Assembly (NCBI GenBank): GCA_037139415.1 | Contig: JBAXGN010000011.1 | Span: forward strand, 1 to 64,000 | Source of the DNA: Verrucomicrobiota bacterium | GTDB taxonomy: Bacteria; Verrucomicrobiota; Verrucomicrobiia; Limisphaerales; Fontisphaeraceae | Length of the DNA: 64,000 bases | Direction of reading: 5' to 3' | Part shown: positions 26,601-34,963 of the stretch, piece after piece | Numbering within the stretch: the stretch's first letter is position 1 | Layout: each line of letters starts with the position of its first letter | Translations under genes and position numbers: made by a program | Notes under the pieces: generated by a model | Told to the model about the DNA's origin: nothing | What the model saw: only the letters and a program-made list of their open reading frames with translations | Database searches by the model: none

Positions 26601-29088
26601 CCTGGCCCTGCAAGCGGACGGCGCCGTGGTGGCCTGGGGCGACACCAACAACCCGGCACTCCATATCCCTGCCAACCTCGGACCCGTGGCCAGCCTGAGC
26701 GCGGGCAGCAACTTCTGCCTTGCGTTGCTCACCAGCGGTGAGGTAGTGGGTTGGGGCGTGAATGACTTTGGGCAAACCAACGTGCCACCGGGAAGCAACC
26801 CGGCCAAGGCGATTGCGGCGGGGGCATGGCATGGGGTGGCGCTGCGGGAGAATGGCACCGTGGCGGCCTGGGGGAATAACCAGATGGGACAAACCAACGT
26901 GCCCGCCAGTGCCACCAATATCCTGAGTGTGACGGCTGGCCGGGCGCATACTCTGGCGGTGCGCCGTGACGGCAGAGTTCTGGCCTGGGGTTTGAATGAC
27001 GCGGGCCAGTGCGATGTGCCCGCCGGGTTGAGCAACGTGACCGCCGTGGCGGCGGGGGCCAATTACAGTGTGGCGCTCAAGGACGACGGCACCCTGGTGC
27101 TGTGGGGGCAGGGCGTGGGGGTGCAGACCAATGAGATCGCCAGCCTCAACAATGTCATCCGGATTGCCGGGGGCGGCGCCCATGCGCTGGCGTTGGGCGG
27201 CACCCGCCCGGCACCCGTGAAACAGCCGGGCATGGTGGCGGCCTGGGGCCGGAACCTGAATCGGCAGTGCGAGCCGCCGCCGGGCTTTACCAATGCGGTG
27301 GCCGTGGCAGCGGGCGAAACCCACTCCGTGGCGGTGCGGGAAGACGGCACCGTGCTGGCCTGGGGCAATAACGACGCGGGGCAATGCAATGTGCCCGGCG
27401 GGCTGAGCAACATTGTGGCGGTGGCGGCGGGATATGGCCACAACCTGGCGCTGGATGATTTGGGCCGGCTGACGGCCTGGGGCGATACCAACCAGCCGGC
27501 GGCGGTGCTGGTGCCCACCAACCTGATGCGGGTATCCGCCATCAGCGCGGGGAGCAACTACAGCCTGGCCTTGCTGACCAACGGCCAGATGGTGGCCTGG
27601 GGCGTGAACGCTGCCACCAATGTCCCGGCGGATTTAACCAACGTGATCGAGTTGGCGGCGGGGGCCTGGCACGGGTTGGCGGTGACGACCCATGGCACGG
27701 TGGTCGGGTGGGGTAACAACGCCTTCGGCCAGACCAATGTGCCGCCTGAAGCCACGAACGCGGTCGCCGTGGCGGCGGGGCGCAGCCACAGCCTGGCGTT
27801 GCGGCGGAACGGAACGGTGGTGGCCTGGGGCGATAATACCTGCGGCCAGACCAATGTCCCTGCCGGCTTGAACAACGTCATGGCCATTGCCGCCGGGGCC
27901 ACCTTCAGCGTGGCCTTGAAGAATGATCGAAGCCTCGTGGTCTGGGGGCAAGGGGCCGTTACAATACTGGAAGAATACGCCGGGCTGTCCAACGTGGTTT
28001 CAGTTGCGGGCGGCGGCTATCATGCTTTGGCCACCCTGCACCAGCCTTCGCTTTCTTACCCGGTGACGGTGGAAAAAGACCTGTTGCTGATCTACAACAC
28101 CAATTCAACGGACAGCCTATGGGTGAAAGATTATTACCTGGCCCACCGCCCATTTGCCGCGAAAGCGAATGTGTTGGGAATTGGATGCACTAACATAGAA
28201 ACCGTAACTCCTCCGGAAATGGCCAATGATATTGGCTCACCATTCCAAACTTGGTTGAATGCTAACCCCACGTTGCGTCCGCAATATATTGTGTTGTTTT
28301 TGGATGTTCCATCGCGAGTGAACTGGAGCAATACACCCGGTGTTTATGACATGGATCATCTTTCTGCTCCCAGTGTCAGTGTTCAACTTCACAGTAATTT
28401 CTATACGGGGATTCTGCCGTTCGTAACCCATATCAATATGGGCGGAACGAATGATTGCCGGGCTTACATTGACAAGTTGGAATTCTTCGGGACCAATTAT
28501 TCTCTTGGAAAAATTGTTATTCGAGCGCATCCGGAGGGGTATTCCGAGGGGAATTATTATTTTGATGAATGTAAGCCAGCCAATATTTTAGGCAGCTTTG
28601 CGGGACCGGCGCGGCAAGGTGTATTAGGCGCAGGAGTGCCGGAAACGAACATTACTTTTATTACTGATCCTCCACCAATCACTCGCGGCACAAATGTTTT
28701 AGGTTATGTAAGTTGGGGCACTTACAGCTTAGGACGAGACTATGTTATTCAGGGTTCCAATAGCATCCCTGTCCTATTCTATGGCAATAGCGGTGGTTAT
28801 CTAATTCAAACCGTAGAATCTTATAATGGAGTAAGAGATTATTTTCACAGCATCGGACAGGGAACTTTTTGCCAATGGTTCTCAAGTAATGCGTTCGGTG
28901 GAATCAATTTTTCAAATACACCGATGGGGGCGGCTTCCCATGTTGGTGAGCCATACACGCCAGGCATAAACGATAGCAGGCTGTATTTTGGTTTATGGGC
29001 TTCTGGGCACCGTTTTTGCGCAGCGGCTTGGGTCTCAGCTAGAACACATCTGCTACAAATTATTGGAGATCCCATTGTAATAAAATAA
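23629..29088 (+). CDS. Giant surface protein: LamG domain, three RCC1 propellers, TIGR03790-like C-terminus
   Basis: 1,819 residues. Signal peptide about 1-32; LamG/concanavalin-like domain about 50-260; Gly-rich linker; a calcium-type TSP3 segment (DTDGDGMPDIWELKYGLNP, about 430-475); RCC1 propeller 1 (about 478-735); two Ig-like domains (about 745-915); propeller 2 (about 923-1195); propeller 3 (about 1202-1475). Each propeller has seven blades marked by AWG-type turns (for example VVAWGDNTCGQTNVP). The last 340 residues (from LLIYNTNSTDSLWVKDYYLAH) resemble TIGR03790, an uncharacterised family found in exosortase-bearing species. No PEP-CTERM tail. The stop is 6 bp before the first array gene, so it probably heads that operon. 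Confidence 0.85.
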   Translation: MNTYTNQVWEGFRLIYVVACLVIVGLPLEATAKSRPARPTLPEGESLIFRANDQQTNFVADAVSGTAYLKSAQFVEGWSGTALLMAGETPSHCMIPVQGTRKRPNFSPNTGSIRLWFSTAWSSTSLGGQGSGKHARLLEIAHVNAKTPTGFALYFDSDGNTVYLSAYQAGQAVDIVHATVALGKDVFHQLGLVYGPEATSLVLDGKIIATGRGLPALAQPTDLDSWMCFLGSNPGGLEKLEGQLDEIYFFPYACTEAQFGWDYQSQSLLAAMGPVSVQESIAHYRTLRRHHGPQRAEGWPSPPDPGPGGGGGSTTNDMPFYSSWELPYNTNVLHISKLVYDTNGTALTIAGGETNGVYDLFYTTNLVGNHVTNSQWTWFFRGAPGQTNFVHTNAPVPFCLYLVGATNDTDGDLLTDAYILLVSKTATNLVDTDGDGMPDIWELKYGLNPLRNDAEDDFDGDWVSNYQEYINQTNPRDDMIFAWGDNFHRECLVPPDLRDARQLAGGYGFSLALRSNGTVVAWGGLTNVPAAVTNVAAIGAAWYDAIAWLSNGTVIRWNATTNYSWSTNGAAYALGYDYVLCLRSNGTLAYWGQGSWRTNLGRGPSNVMALAAGANHAAAVLSNGQVTAWGQNAGSLHWNLTNVPASLSGVATLASGYLHTLALRSNGTVSAWGYPYNGLTNVPAGLSNVAALVAGMTYSLALDSNGTLHSWGPLVVPEDLTAVKLIGGGARHALALRTGRQTPVVLAEPISQSGLSGTNITLNALGYGLAGVKYQWLWDGSAIAGSTNASYTVTNLSTSNEGAYQVVIATGAGARTSRVAQVVRLQPPVVSATSPGVPSTLWASKTLMLAVYATANSTYPHRIHYQWKKDGATLPVLEQSFIALPDPLTGLTNFEGEYTVQVYNAAGGTNVGTWTVQAVLPGMLAMWGDNQSGQCQRPANLTNLLSMAAGETYSLALRGNGTVLGWGSGAGTNVPAGLSNVVAVAAGYAHGLALQADGAVVAWGDTNNPALHIPANLGPVASLSAGSNFCLALLTSGEVVGWGVNDFGQTNVPPGSNPAKAIAAGAWHGVALRENGTVAAWGNNQMGQTNVPASATNILSVTAGRAHTLAVRRDGRVLAWGLNDAGQCDVPAGLSNVTAVAAGANYSVALKDDGTLVLWGQGVGVQTNEIASLNNVIRIAGGGAHALALGGTRPAPVKQPGMVAAWGRNLNRQCEPPPGFTNAVAVAAGETHSVAVREDGTVLAWGNNDAGQCNVPGGLSNIVAVAAGYGHNLALDDLGRLTAWGDTNQPAAVLVPTNLMRVSAISAGSNYSLALLTNGQMVAWGVNAATNVPADLTNVIELAAGAWHGLAVTTHGTVVGWGNNAFGQTNVPPEATNAVAVAAGRSHSLALRRNGTVVAWGDNTCGQTNVPAGLNNVMAIAAGATFSVALKNDRSLVVWGQGAVTILEEYAGLSNVVSVAGGGYHALATLHQPSLSYPVTVEKDLLLIYNTNSTDSLWVKDYYLAHRPFAAKANVLGIGCTNIETVTPPEMANDIGSPFQTWLNANPTLRPQYIVLFLDVPSRVNWSNTPGVYDMDHLSAPSVSVQLHSNFYTGILPFVTHINMGGTNDCRAYIDKLEFFGTNYSLGKIVIRAHPEGYSEGNYYFDECKPANILGSFAGPARQGVLGAGVPETNITFITDPPPITRGTNVLGYVSWGTYSLGRDYVIQGSNSIPVLFYGNSGGYLIQTVESYNGVRDYFHSIGQGTFCQWFSSNAFGGINFSNTPMGAASHVGEPYTPGINDSRLYFGLWASGHRFCAAAWVSARTHLLQIIGDPIVIK

Positions 29089-29094
29089 TTCAAT

Positions 29095-29787
29095 ATGAAA
29101 ATAATAATAGTATTTGAGTTTTTCGCATACTTGGCGGCCACACTGCCAGGGGTTTGTGCCACGCAATTCATCAACCTCGATTTCGAATCTGCGCAGGTTG
29201 GAAATCTCGCTGCTGGGCAAGGCGAATTCGTTCAGGTTAGTAATGCATTTCCCGGCTGGAAATTTTATGTCGGCAATGAAGAACGCCCTAATGCCTATCA
29301 TAATGGCTCTAGTCTTGGCGCTAACAGCGTCTCCATTCTCGGCCCGAACTTTGGTGCGCCTAATCAAATTCTCAGCGGGAACTACACCGCCTTGCTTCAA
29401 GGCGCCTATAATTATAATTTAGACCGCGCCAGCGCCTCTCTAGCCCAAGTCGGAGAGGTACCAGATTGGGCAAATTCCATCCAGTTTAAACTATCCGCCT
29501 GGCCGGGTGATTTTCGCATCTCATTGGCTGGAAACAATCTGCCACTATTTGTGGTGGAAACCAATGCGGCATACAAAGTGATGGGGGCGGATGTGTCTTG
29601 GTATAAGGGAGCTGCGTGTGAACTACGGTTCACCTCGTTTTATCAAGGTGTCCAATATGTCAATTATGATTTATTGGACGACATTGTGTTTTCCTCCGAC
29701 GCTGTTCCCGAACCCGGCACTCTGGCGCTCTGGTGCGTCGGAGGTTTGATCGGTTACACGCTCGGCAGAAAACGAAGAGTGCCCTGA
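29095..29787 (+). CDS. PEP-CTERM array protein 1 (type A)
   Basis: 230 residues: signal peptide (ending GVCAT), then the array fold starting FINLDFESAQ and the type A hallmarks GWKFYVGNEERP, ILGPNFGAPNQILSGNYT and DWANSIQFKLS. The C-terminal sorting signal is VPEPGTLALWCVGGLIGYTLGRKRR. The central domain is closest to array gene 9, while the anchor matches array gene 12, an early sign of mosaic descent. The fold resembles the carbohydrate-binding-like PEP-CTERM exported proteins; no catalytic residues. It follows the RCC1 gene by six bases. Confidence 0.88.
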   Translation: MKIIIVFEFFAYLAATLPGVCATQFINLDFESAQVGNLAAGQGEFVQVSNAFPGWKFYVGNEERPNAYHNGSSLGANSVSILGPNFGAPNQILSGNYTALLQGAYNYNLDRASASLAQVGEVPDWANSIQFKLSAWPGDFRISLAGNNLPLFVVETNAAYKVMGADVSWYKGAACELRFTSFYQGVQYVNYDLLDDIVFSSDAVPEPGTLALWCVGGLIGYTLGRKRRVP

Positions 29788-29817
29788 ATTTGTCATGCGT
29801 TATCCATCCCTAACGAC
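29701..29817 (+). repeat. Direct repeat at 3' end of array gene 1
   Basis: Matches 37047-37166 with one 3-bp indel and a few substitutions. It covers the anchor-coding region, the stop codon and about 30 bp of the following noncoding sequence (TTATCCATCCCTAACGAC). Confidence 0.92.
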
Positions 29818-29878
29818 CTCATCTGGTGTTGGCACAGCGAGCAGTGGGCGATCCGTTAATCCGCAGATAAACAAGAAT

Positions 29879-30607
29879 ATGAAAAATTTGCACCTGAAGA
29901 ATTTGGTTACACTCCTTCTAGGAATTGGGAGTTGCCAGTCTAATATGGTTTGTGGAGCAACGGTTTTCCAAAACCTTAATTTTGAGGAAGCCACGGTTCC
30001 TGATTTGCCTAGCGGCAGTTGGAACTCTAGTGAACCCGTTGCTGATGCATTACCCGGTTGGCGGGCATTTATTGGAACGTTTGAAGTGACCACAGTTCCA
30101 CATAATGCGCACCCGTTTGGTGCTGTAAGCGTAATTATTTATGGCCCCTATTCCTGGAGCAGCGATATTCTTTCTGGTAACTACTCAGCAGGGCTTGCCG
30201 GGGCCTATTATTACCAGCCAGAATTCCGCAATGCGTCCATCGCTCAGGTTGGCGCTGTCCCAATGTGGGCCAATAGCATTCAATTCAAAGTCTCTCCCTG
30301 GGCTCATGCGTTTACGGTTTCGCTTGGCGGCAACGTGTTGCCGACGCAGCAACTCTCCTCCACGGCCCAGTATTTAATCTGGGCAGCCGATGTGTCGGCG
30401 TATGCTGGAAACGAAACGGAATTGCGCTTTACGTCCATGTACGATGGCCTGGGACCGCCCAACCTGATTAGCCTCGATGACATTCAATTCTCCACCGATA
30501 TGGTTCCAGAGCCCAGCGCATTGGCGCTAGGGTGCACAGGAGGCCTGGTTTGCTGGCGGGCGGTGCGCAGGAAAAATAAAGCCTCTATTCCGCATGGTAC
30601 TGAGTGA
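29879..30607 (+). CDS. PEP-CTERM array protein 2 (type B)
   Basis: 242 residues from the ATG at 29879 (the frame is open further upstream but the signal peptide begins here). Type B core: VFQNLNFEEATVPDLPSG, GWRAFIGTFEVTT, WANSIQFKVSPWAHAFTVSL, ELRFTSMYDG. The sorting motif VPEPSALALGCTGGLVCWRAVRRK is followed by an unusually long polar tail. The DIQFSTDMVPEPSALAL join is shared with array gene 11. A 90-bp gap separates it from gene 1, the widest in the array. Confidence 0.87.
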   Translation: MKNLHLKNLVTLLLGIGSCQSNMVCGATVFQNLNFEEATVPDLPSGSWNSSEPVADALPGWRAFIGTFEVTTVPHNAHPFGAVSVIIYGPYSWSSDILSGNYSAGLAGAYYYQPEFRNASIAQVGAVPMWANSIQFKVSPWAHAFTVSLGGNVLPTQQLSSTAQYLIWAADVSAYAGNETELRFTSMYDGLGPPNLISLDDIQFSTDMVPEPSALALGCTGGLVCWRAVRRKNKASIPHGTE

Positions 30608-30608
30608 T

Positions 30609-31307
30609 ATGAACAAGCGCCTATTGAATCCACTGCGTTTGGTTTTGCTGGGGATATTTGCAGCCGCAAATGTTCCGGCAGCAGTTTCTTTCGTCAATTT
30701 GAATTTTGAAGATGCCCAAATACCCATTGTGCCTTCGGGTCAAGCCGGGACTACTGAATCTGTTGCCAACGCCCTGCCCGGATGGCGCGCATTTATTGGA
30801 GTAAACGAATCCGCTACCGTATGGCACAATAGTGTTCCGCTTGGATCCACGCGGGTAATCGTGTTTGGACCATATTTTGACACTTGGGGTATTCTTTCCG
30901 ATAACTATTCAGCATGTGTTGGCGGTGCATACAACTATTTTCCCGATCAGCGTGACGCGTCGATCACCCAGACCGGCACGGTTCCTGTGTGGGCTAACGG
31001 CATTCAGTTTATGGTATCTCCATGGGCGCATGCTTTCACGGTATCTTTGGCCGGCAATGTCCTGCCCACCGTGACCGTTTCGTCCAACGCCAGTTACATG
31101 GTCTGGGGCGCGGATATTTCAGCCTATGCGGGGAGCACAACCGAGTTACGTTTTACTTCCCTGTACGACGGCACGGGTTTGCCTAATTTGACCAGCCTTG
31201 ATGACATTCAATTTATGGCGGAGGCTGTCCCTGAACCCGGCACCATCGCGTTGTTTGCCCTTGGCGGCATTGGGCTGTTTCTAGCCGCAAGACGCCGTGA
31301 CTCATGA
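30609..31307 (+). CDS. PEP-CTERM array protein 3 (type B)
   Basis: 232 residues from the ATG at 30609, one base after the previous stop. The signal peptide ends near VPAAV. The C-terminal half (from about 30985, GIQFMVSPWAHAFTVSLAGN onward) is nearly identical in DNA to genes 10 and 12. Its anchor IALFALGGIGLFLAARRRDS is instead the one carried by gene 5. The stop overlaps the start of the truncated gene 4 (ATGA). Confidence 0.88.
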   Translation: MNKRLLNPLRLVLLGIFAAANVPAAVSFVNLNFEDAQIPIVPSGQAGTTESVANALPGWRAFIGVNESATVWHNSVPLGSTRVIVFGPYFDTWGILSDNYSACVGGAYNYFPDQRDASITQTGTVPVWANGIQFMVSPWAHAFTVSLAGNVLPTVTVSSNASYMVWGADISAYAGSTTELRFTSLYDGTGLPNLTSLDDIQFMAEAVPEPGTIALFALGGIGLFLAARRRDS

Positions 31308-31471
31308 AAAACATAAACACAATTTTCTCCAGTTTCATGCTCGCGATTTCATGGTGGCCGCTGACGAGTAACGCCCAGGCCTTCATAAATTTGGGGTTTG
31401 AATCAGCCGTGATTAAACCCATACCCAACAATCTGAGCCACTCGTTGCAAATTGGATACGAGTATGCATAA
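31304..31471 (+). pseudogene. Truncated PEP-CTERM array gene 4 (5' fragment)
   Basis: A 55-codon frame: the signal peptide MKNINTIFSSFMLAISWWPL and the first mature residues AFINLGFESAVIKPIP are almost identical to genes 6 and 7. Homology then stops abruptly and a TAA follows after 15 unrelated codons. The core and sorting signal are missing. Its 3' end overlaps the ATG of gene 5 (31464), so the fragment may still serve to pass ribosomes along the operon. Confidence 0.85.
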
Positions 31472-32156
31472 AACAAAACCACGAAATTTTGTCCCTCCGA
31501 TTTTCATCTGCGCGGCATTGCTTATTATCCCAAGGCTAGCCAGTGCCGAAATCCTATTCACGAACCTGGGTTTTGAATCGGCAAAAATTGTGCCAATTCC
31601 TGATGATGTTTATGGGCGGGTGCAATTTGATCAAGCCGTACCAGGGTGGACTGCGTATATTGGCTCCGAGCCGCAAACAATGATCTTGTACAACAATATG
31701 TACCTCAGCTCATCAGGGTTCGCATTAATGAAAACAAATGGATATGTTTACGATGGAAAATATGCCATGGTGTTGCAGACGGGCCTTCGGACAGGTCAGC
31801 AAAATGTTTCATTATCACAAACCGGATTAATCCCTGCAGGGACGCAGTCCCTGCAGTTCAAATCCTCTGGGGAACGCTATGCGTCGTTTGATGTTGGAAT
31901 CAATGGACAGGCTCTGCCCCTCGTTATTCTGCAAACATTTGCGGGTTATGATCTTTATGCTGCAGACATTTCCCAGTTTGCAGGTCAAACGGTTGAACTG
32001 AAATTCAATGAATACATGGTCATTGGCTATCCGGGAGAGCTTTCTTTGGATTCAATCATTTTCTCACCTGTAGCCGTGCCAGAGCCAGCCTCGATCGCGT
32101 TGTTTGGCCTTGGCGGAATTGGGCTGTTTCTAGCCGCAAGACGCCGTGACTCATGA
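31464..32156 (+). CDS. PEP-CTERM array protein 5 (divergent type C)
   Basis: 230 residues from the ATG at 31464, which lies within the fragment gene 4. The signal peptide ends IPRLASAE. Core: ILFTNLGFESAKIVPIPDD, GWTAYIGSEPQ, LSQTGLIPAGTQSLQFK. The sorting motif is VPEPASIALFGLGGIGLFLAARRR. The core is the most divergent of the array and noticeably AT-rich, yet the anchor-coding DNA is nearly identical to gene 3. The stop overlaps the next start (ATGA). Confidence 0.87.
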   Translation: MHKTKPRNFVPPIFICAALLIIPRLASAEILFTNLGFESAKIVPIPDDVYGRVQFDQAVPGWTAYIGSEPQTMILYNNMYLSSSGFALMKTNGYVYDGKYAMVLQTGLRTGQQNVSLSQTGLIPAGTQSLQFKSSGERYASFDVGINGQALPLVILQTFAGYDLYAADISQFAGQTVELKFNEYMVIGYPGELSLDSIIFSPVAVPEPASIALFGLGGIGLFLAARRRDS

Positions 32157-32842
32157 AAATCATAAACACAATTTTCTCCAGTTTCATGCTCGCCATTTCA
32201 TGGTGGCCGCTGACGAGTAACGCCCAGGCCTTCATAAATTTAGGGTTTGAATCAGCCGTGATTAAACCCATACCCGACCCGAGCCATGTGGAATGGGACG
32301 CTGCAATGCCTGGGTGGTCAGGCTATTATGGAGACCTATATACTGGTGTACACCAGCGAACATCGTTGCTTTACAATACGCTCAATATCGGCTCGCCCGG
32401 CATCGCTTTGCTTGGCCCTGAGTCTGGTTATCATATTGAAGGGAACTATTGTTTGGCACTTCAGACTGGTGGTGCCGATTATGCTACAGATGTCTATATA
32501 ACACAAACTGGAGTCATACCAAATAATGCGAACTCCCTTCAATTTATAGGTTCCACAGCAAGAAATGGTTTTGCTGTTTCTCTGAACGGACAAACAATCA
32601 ACATGGCTGTGATGAAGGCCTTCGGAAGTTCTTATTACCTATACGGTGCTGATGTCTCAGGCCTTGCTGGGCAAACTGTTGAATTACGAATAACTGATAT
32701 TACTGCATTTGCATCCCCCAGTCTGTTCATTATTGATTCTTTCAATTTTTCACCCGAGGCTGTTCCTGAACCCGGCACCATCGCTTTACTTTGCCTGGGT
32801 AGCATTGGGCTGTTTCTAGCCGCAAGACGCCGCGCCTCATGA
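32153..32842 (+). CDS. PEP-CTERM array protein 6 (type C)
   Basis: 229 residues. The first roughly 190 bp (signal peptide, AFINLGFESAVIKPIPDPSH and WDAAMPGWSGYYGD) are nearly identical to gene 7, after which the two diverge strongly (here VHQRTSLLYNTLNIGSPG). The sorting motif VPEPGTIALLCLGSIGLFLAARRR combines the gene 3/5 type of anchor. It starts within ATGA and ends within ATGA. Confidence 0.88.
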   Translation: MKIINTIFSSFMLAISWWPLTSNAQAFINLGFESAVIKPIPDPSHVEWDAAMPGWSGYYGDLYTGVHQRTSLLYNTLNIGSPGIALLGPESGYHIEGNYCLALQTGGADYATDVYITQTGVIPNNANSLQFIGSTARNGFAVSLNGQTINMAVMKAFGSSYYLYGADVSGLAGQTVELRITDITAFASPSLFIIDSFNFSPEAVPEPGTIALLCLGSIGLFLAARRRAS

Positions 32843-33525
32843 AAACCATAAACACAATTTTCTCCAGTTTCATGCTCGCCATATCATGGTGGCCGCTGAT
32901 GAGTAACGCCCAAGCCTTCATAAATTTAGGGTTTGAATCAGCCGTGATTAAACCCATACCCGACCCGAGCCATGTGGAATGGGACGCTGCAATGCCTGGG
33001 TGGTCAGGATATTATGGAGATACTTATACTGGGATTAAAAAACGCACGTCTCTGGTTTACAATGACGTCAGTATTGGCTACCCAAGTATAGATTTATTGG
33101 GGCCAGGGAGTGGATATCATATCAATGGAAATTATTGCGTGTTGCTTCAAACTGGTGTCGCATTCTATTTTACCGATGTGTACCTGACGCAAACCGGGAT
33201 TGTTCCCGCTGACGCAAACTCTCTACAATTTGTAGGCTCCAATCCACGCAATGGTTTTGGCATTTCACTAAACGGACAACCCATTGCCATGTCGGTGCAG
33301 AAGACCGTTGGAAATTATTATCAGTACGTCGGTGATATTTCAGGCTTTGCCGGTCAAACAGTGGAGTTGAAAATTACGGATATTGCCGTGGCGGGTTCGA
33401 TAGGTGATTTTTTTATTGATTCCATCGCCTTTTCCACCGAAGCCGTCCCTGAGCCTGGCACCATCGCGTTGCTTGGCCTTGGCGGCGTTGGTATGTTTCT
33501 GGTTACTCGACGCCGTGTCTCATGA
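32839..33525 (+). CDS. PEP-CTERM array protein 7 (type C)
   Basis: 228 residues. The N-terminus is shared with gene 6; the middle (TYTGIKKRTSLVYNDVSIG, IDLLGPGSGYH) is shared with gene 8. The anchor VPEPGTIALLGLGGVGMFLVTRRR is its own variant. The gene is thus a bridge between two neighbours, consistent with unequal exchange. Overlaps both neighbours by 4 bp. Confidence 0.88.
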   Translation: MKTINTIFSSFMLAISWWPLMSNAQAFINLGFESAVIKPIPDPSHVEWDAAMPGWSGYYGDTYTGIKKRTSLVYNDVSIGYPSIDLLGPGSGYHINGNYCVLLQTGVAFYFTDVYLTQTGIVPADANSLQFVGSNPRNGFGISLNGQPIAMSVQKTVGNYYQYVGDISGFAGQTVELKITDIAVAGSIGDFFIDSIAFSTEAVPEPGTIALLGLGGVGMFLVTRRRVS

Positions 33526-34235
33526 AAATCAGAAACACAGTATTCTCCAGTCTCATGCTCGCCATTTCATGGTGGCCGCTGACGAGTAACGCCCAAGCCT
33601 TCATGAACCTAGACTTTGAAGCCGCAACAATAATACCAATAGTTAACGATCCATATCAGGTGGAATGGGACGCTGCAATGCCTGGGTGGTCAGGATATTA
33701 TGGAAATACTTATACTGGGATAAAAAAACGCACGTCTCTGGTTTACAATACTCTTAGTATTGGCGACCCAAGTATAGATTTGCTCGGCCCAGGGTCTGGA
33801 TATCAAATGAGTGGTAATTATTGTCTAGCTCTTCAAACTAGTGTTACCTTTTATTTTACCGATGTCTATATAACGCAAACCGGTACAATTCCTGCCGACG
33901 CTAACTCGATTCAATTCAAAGGTTCCAGCGCACGCAATGGTTTTATCGTTTCCTTAGATGGACACCCCATCAGCATGCCCGCGTTAAAAACTGACGGGAG
34001 TTATTACCAGTATGGCGGAGATATTTCTGCATTTGCCGGTCAAACTGTGGAGCTAAGAATTACGGATATTGCCGTTCCTAACTCAGAAAGTATGTTTTTT
34101 ATTGATTCCATCGCCTTTTCCACCGAAGCCGTTCCTGAGCCTGGTGTCATTACTTTATGCTGTGCCGGAGGTATGATGGTCTGGTGGTTACTGGGGCGGA
34201 GACGAAGAACCGAAAAACAGCAAAACGTTGGTTAA
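33522..34235 (+). CDS. PEP-CTERM array protein 8 (type C)
   Basis: 237 residues. Signal peptide and core are of type C (AFMNLDFEAATIIPIVNDP, WDAAMPGWSGYYGN, IQFKGSSARNGFIVSLDG), but the anchor is of the CCAGGMMVWWLLGRRRR type, followed by a polar tail ending KQQNVG that genes 9 and 10 also carry. The shared DNA runs across the stop codon into the start of the next gene, so the exchange unit crosses the gene border. Confidence 0.88.
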   Translation: MKIRNTVFSSLMLAISWWPLTSNAQAFMNLDFEAATIIPIVNDPYQVEWDAAMPGWSGYYGNTYTGIKKRTSLVYNTLSIGDPSIDLLGPGSGYQMSGNYCLALQTSVTFYFTDVYITQTGTIPADANSIQFKGSSARNGFIVSLDGHPISMPALKTDGSYYQYGGDISAFAGQTVELRITDIAVPNSESMFFIDSIAFSTEAVPEPGVITLCCAGGMMVWWLLGRRRRTEKQQNVG

Positions 34236-34236
34236 T

Positions 34237-34962
34237 ATGAAAAGGTCATCTGCATTACTGCTTGTGCTGTTGGGATTATGGTTTGGCCATGCCGAATCCG
34301 TTTTCTGCGCGCCGCAGTTCATTAATTTGGATTTCGAGTCCGCACAAGTTCCTAATTTGCCAGCGGGACAAGCAGGTGGGGATGTTTCAATTAATGATGC
34401 ATTTCCAGGTTGGAAATTTTTCGTAGGAAGCCAAGAACGGCCTTTTGCTGTGCATAATGATGTCAATCTGGGTGCTAATGGCGTCTCCATTCTTGGCCCG
34501 AACTTTGGTGCACCTAATCAAATTCTCAGCGGGAACTACACCGCGGTATTGCAAGGGGCTTATAATTATAATCTAGATAATGCCAATGCATCCTTGGCTC
34601 AAGTTGGGGAGGTGCCAGACTGGGCGAATTCGATACAGTTCAAGTTAAGTCCTTACACGGATTCATTTCGTGTTTCATTGAGTGGGAATAGTCTTCAACT
34701 TACTGCACTCGAAACCACTGCCACATATACCATCATGGGAGCGGATGTTTCATGGTACAAGGGAAGCACATCAGAACTGAGGTTCACCTCATATTACCAA
34801 GGGTTTCGATACATCAATTACCACTATTTGGATGATATTGTTTTCTCCCCAGACGCTGTTCCCGAGCCCGGCGTTATTACTTTATGGTGTGCCGGAGGTA
34901 TGATGGGCTGGTGGTTGGTGAGGCAGGGACGAAGAACCTGTAAACCGCAAAACGTTGGTTAA
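34237..34962 (+). CDS. PEP-CTERM array protein 9 (type A)
   Basis: 241 residues from the ATG at 34237, one base after the preceding stop. The core is type A like gene 1 (QFINLDFESAQVPNLPAGQ, GWKFFVGSQERP, ILGPNFGAPNQILSGNYT) though the two are 5 kb apart. The anchor is VITLWCAGGMMGWWLV with tail PQNVG, as in genes 8 and 10. Confidence 0.88.
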   Translation: MKRSSALLLVLLGLWFGHAESVFCAPQFINLDFESAQVPNLPAGQAGGDVSINDAFPGWKFFVGSQERPFAVHNDVNLGANGVSILGPNFGAPNQILSGNYTAVLQGAYNYNLDNANASLAQVGEVPDWANSIQFKLSPYTDSFRVSLSGNSLQLTALETTATYTIMGADVSWYKGSTSELRFTSYYQGFRYINYHYLDDIVFSPDAVPEPGVITLWCAGGMMGWWLVRQGRRTCKPQNVG

Positions 34963-34963
34963 T

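Noticed and set aside
24322-27992. Long leftward open frames antisense to the RCC1 propellers
   Set aside because: These mirror the GC-rich repeats of the real gene; no signal peptide, domain or start context supports them.
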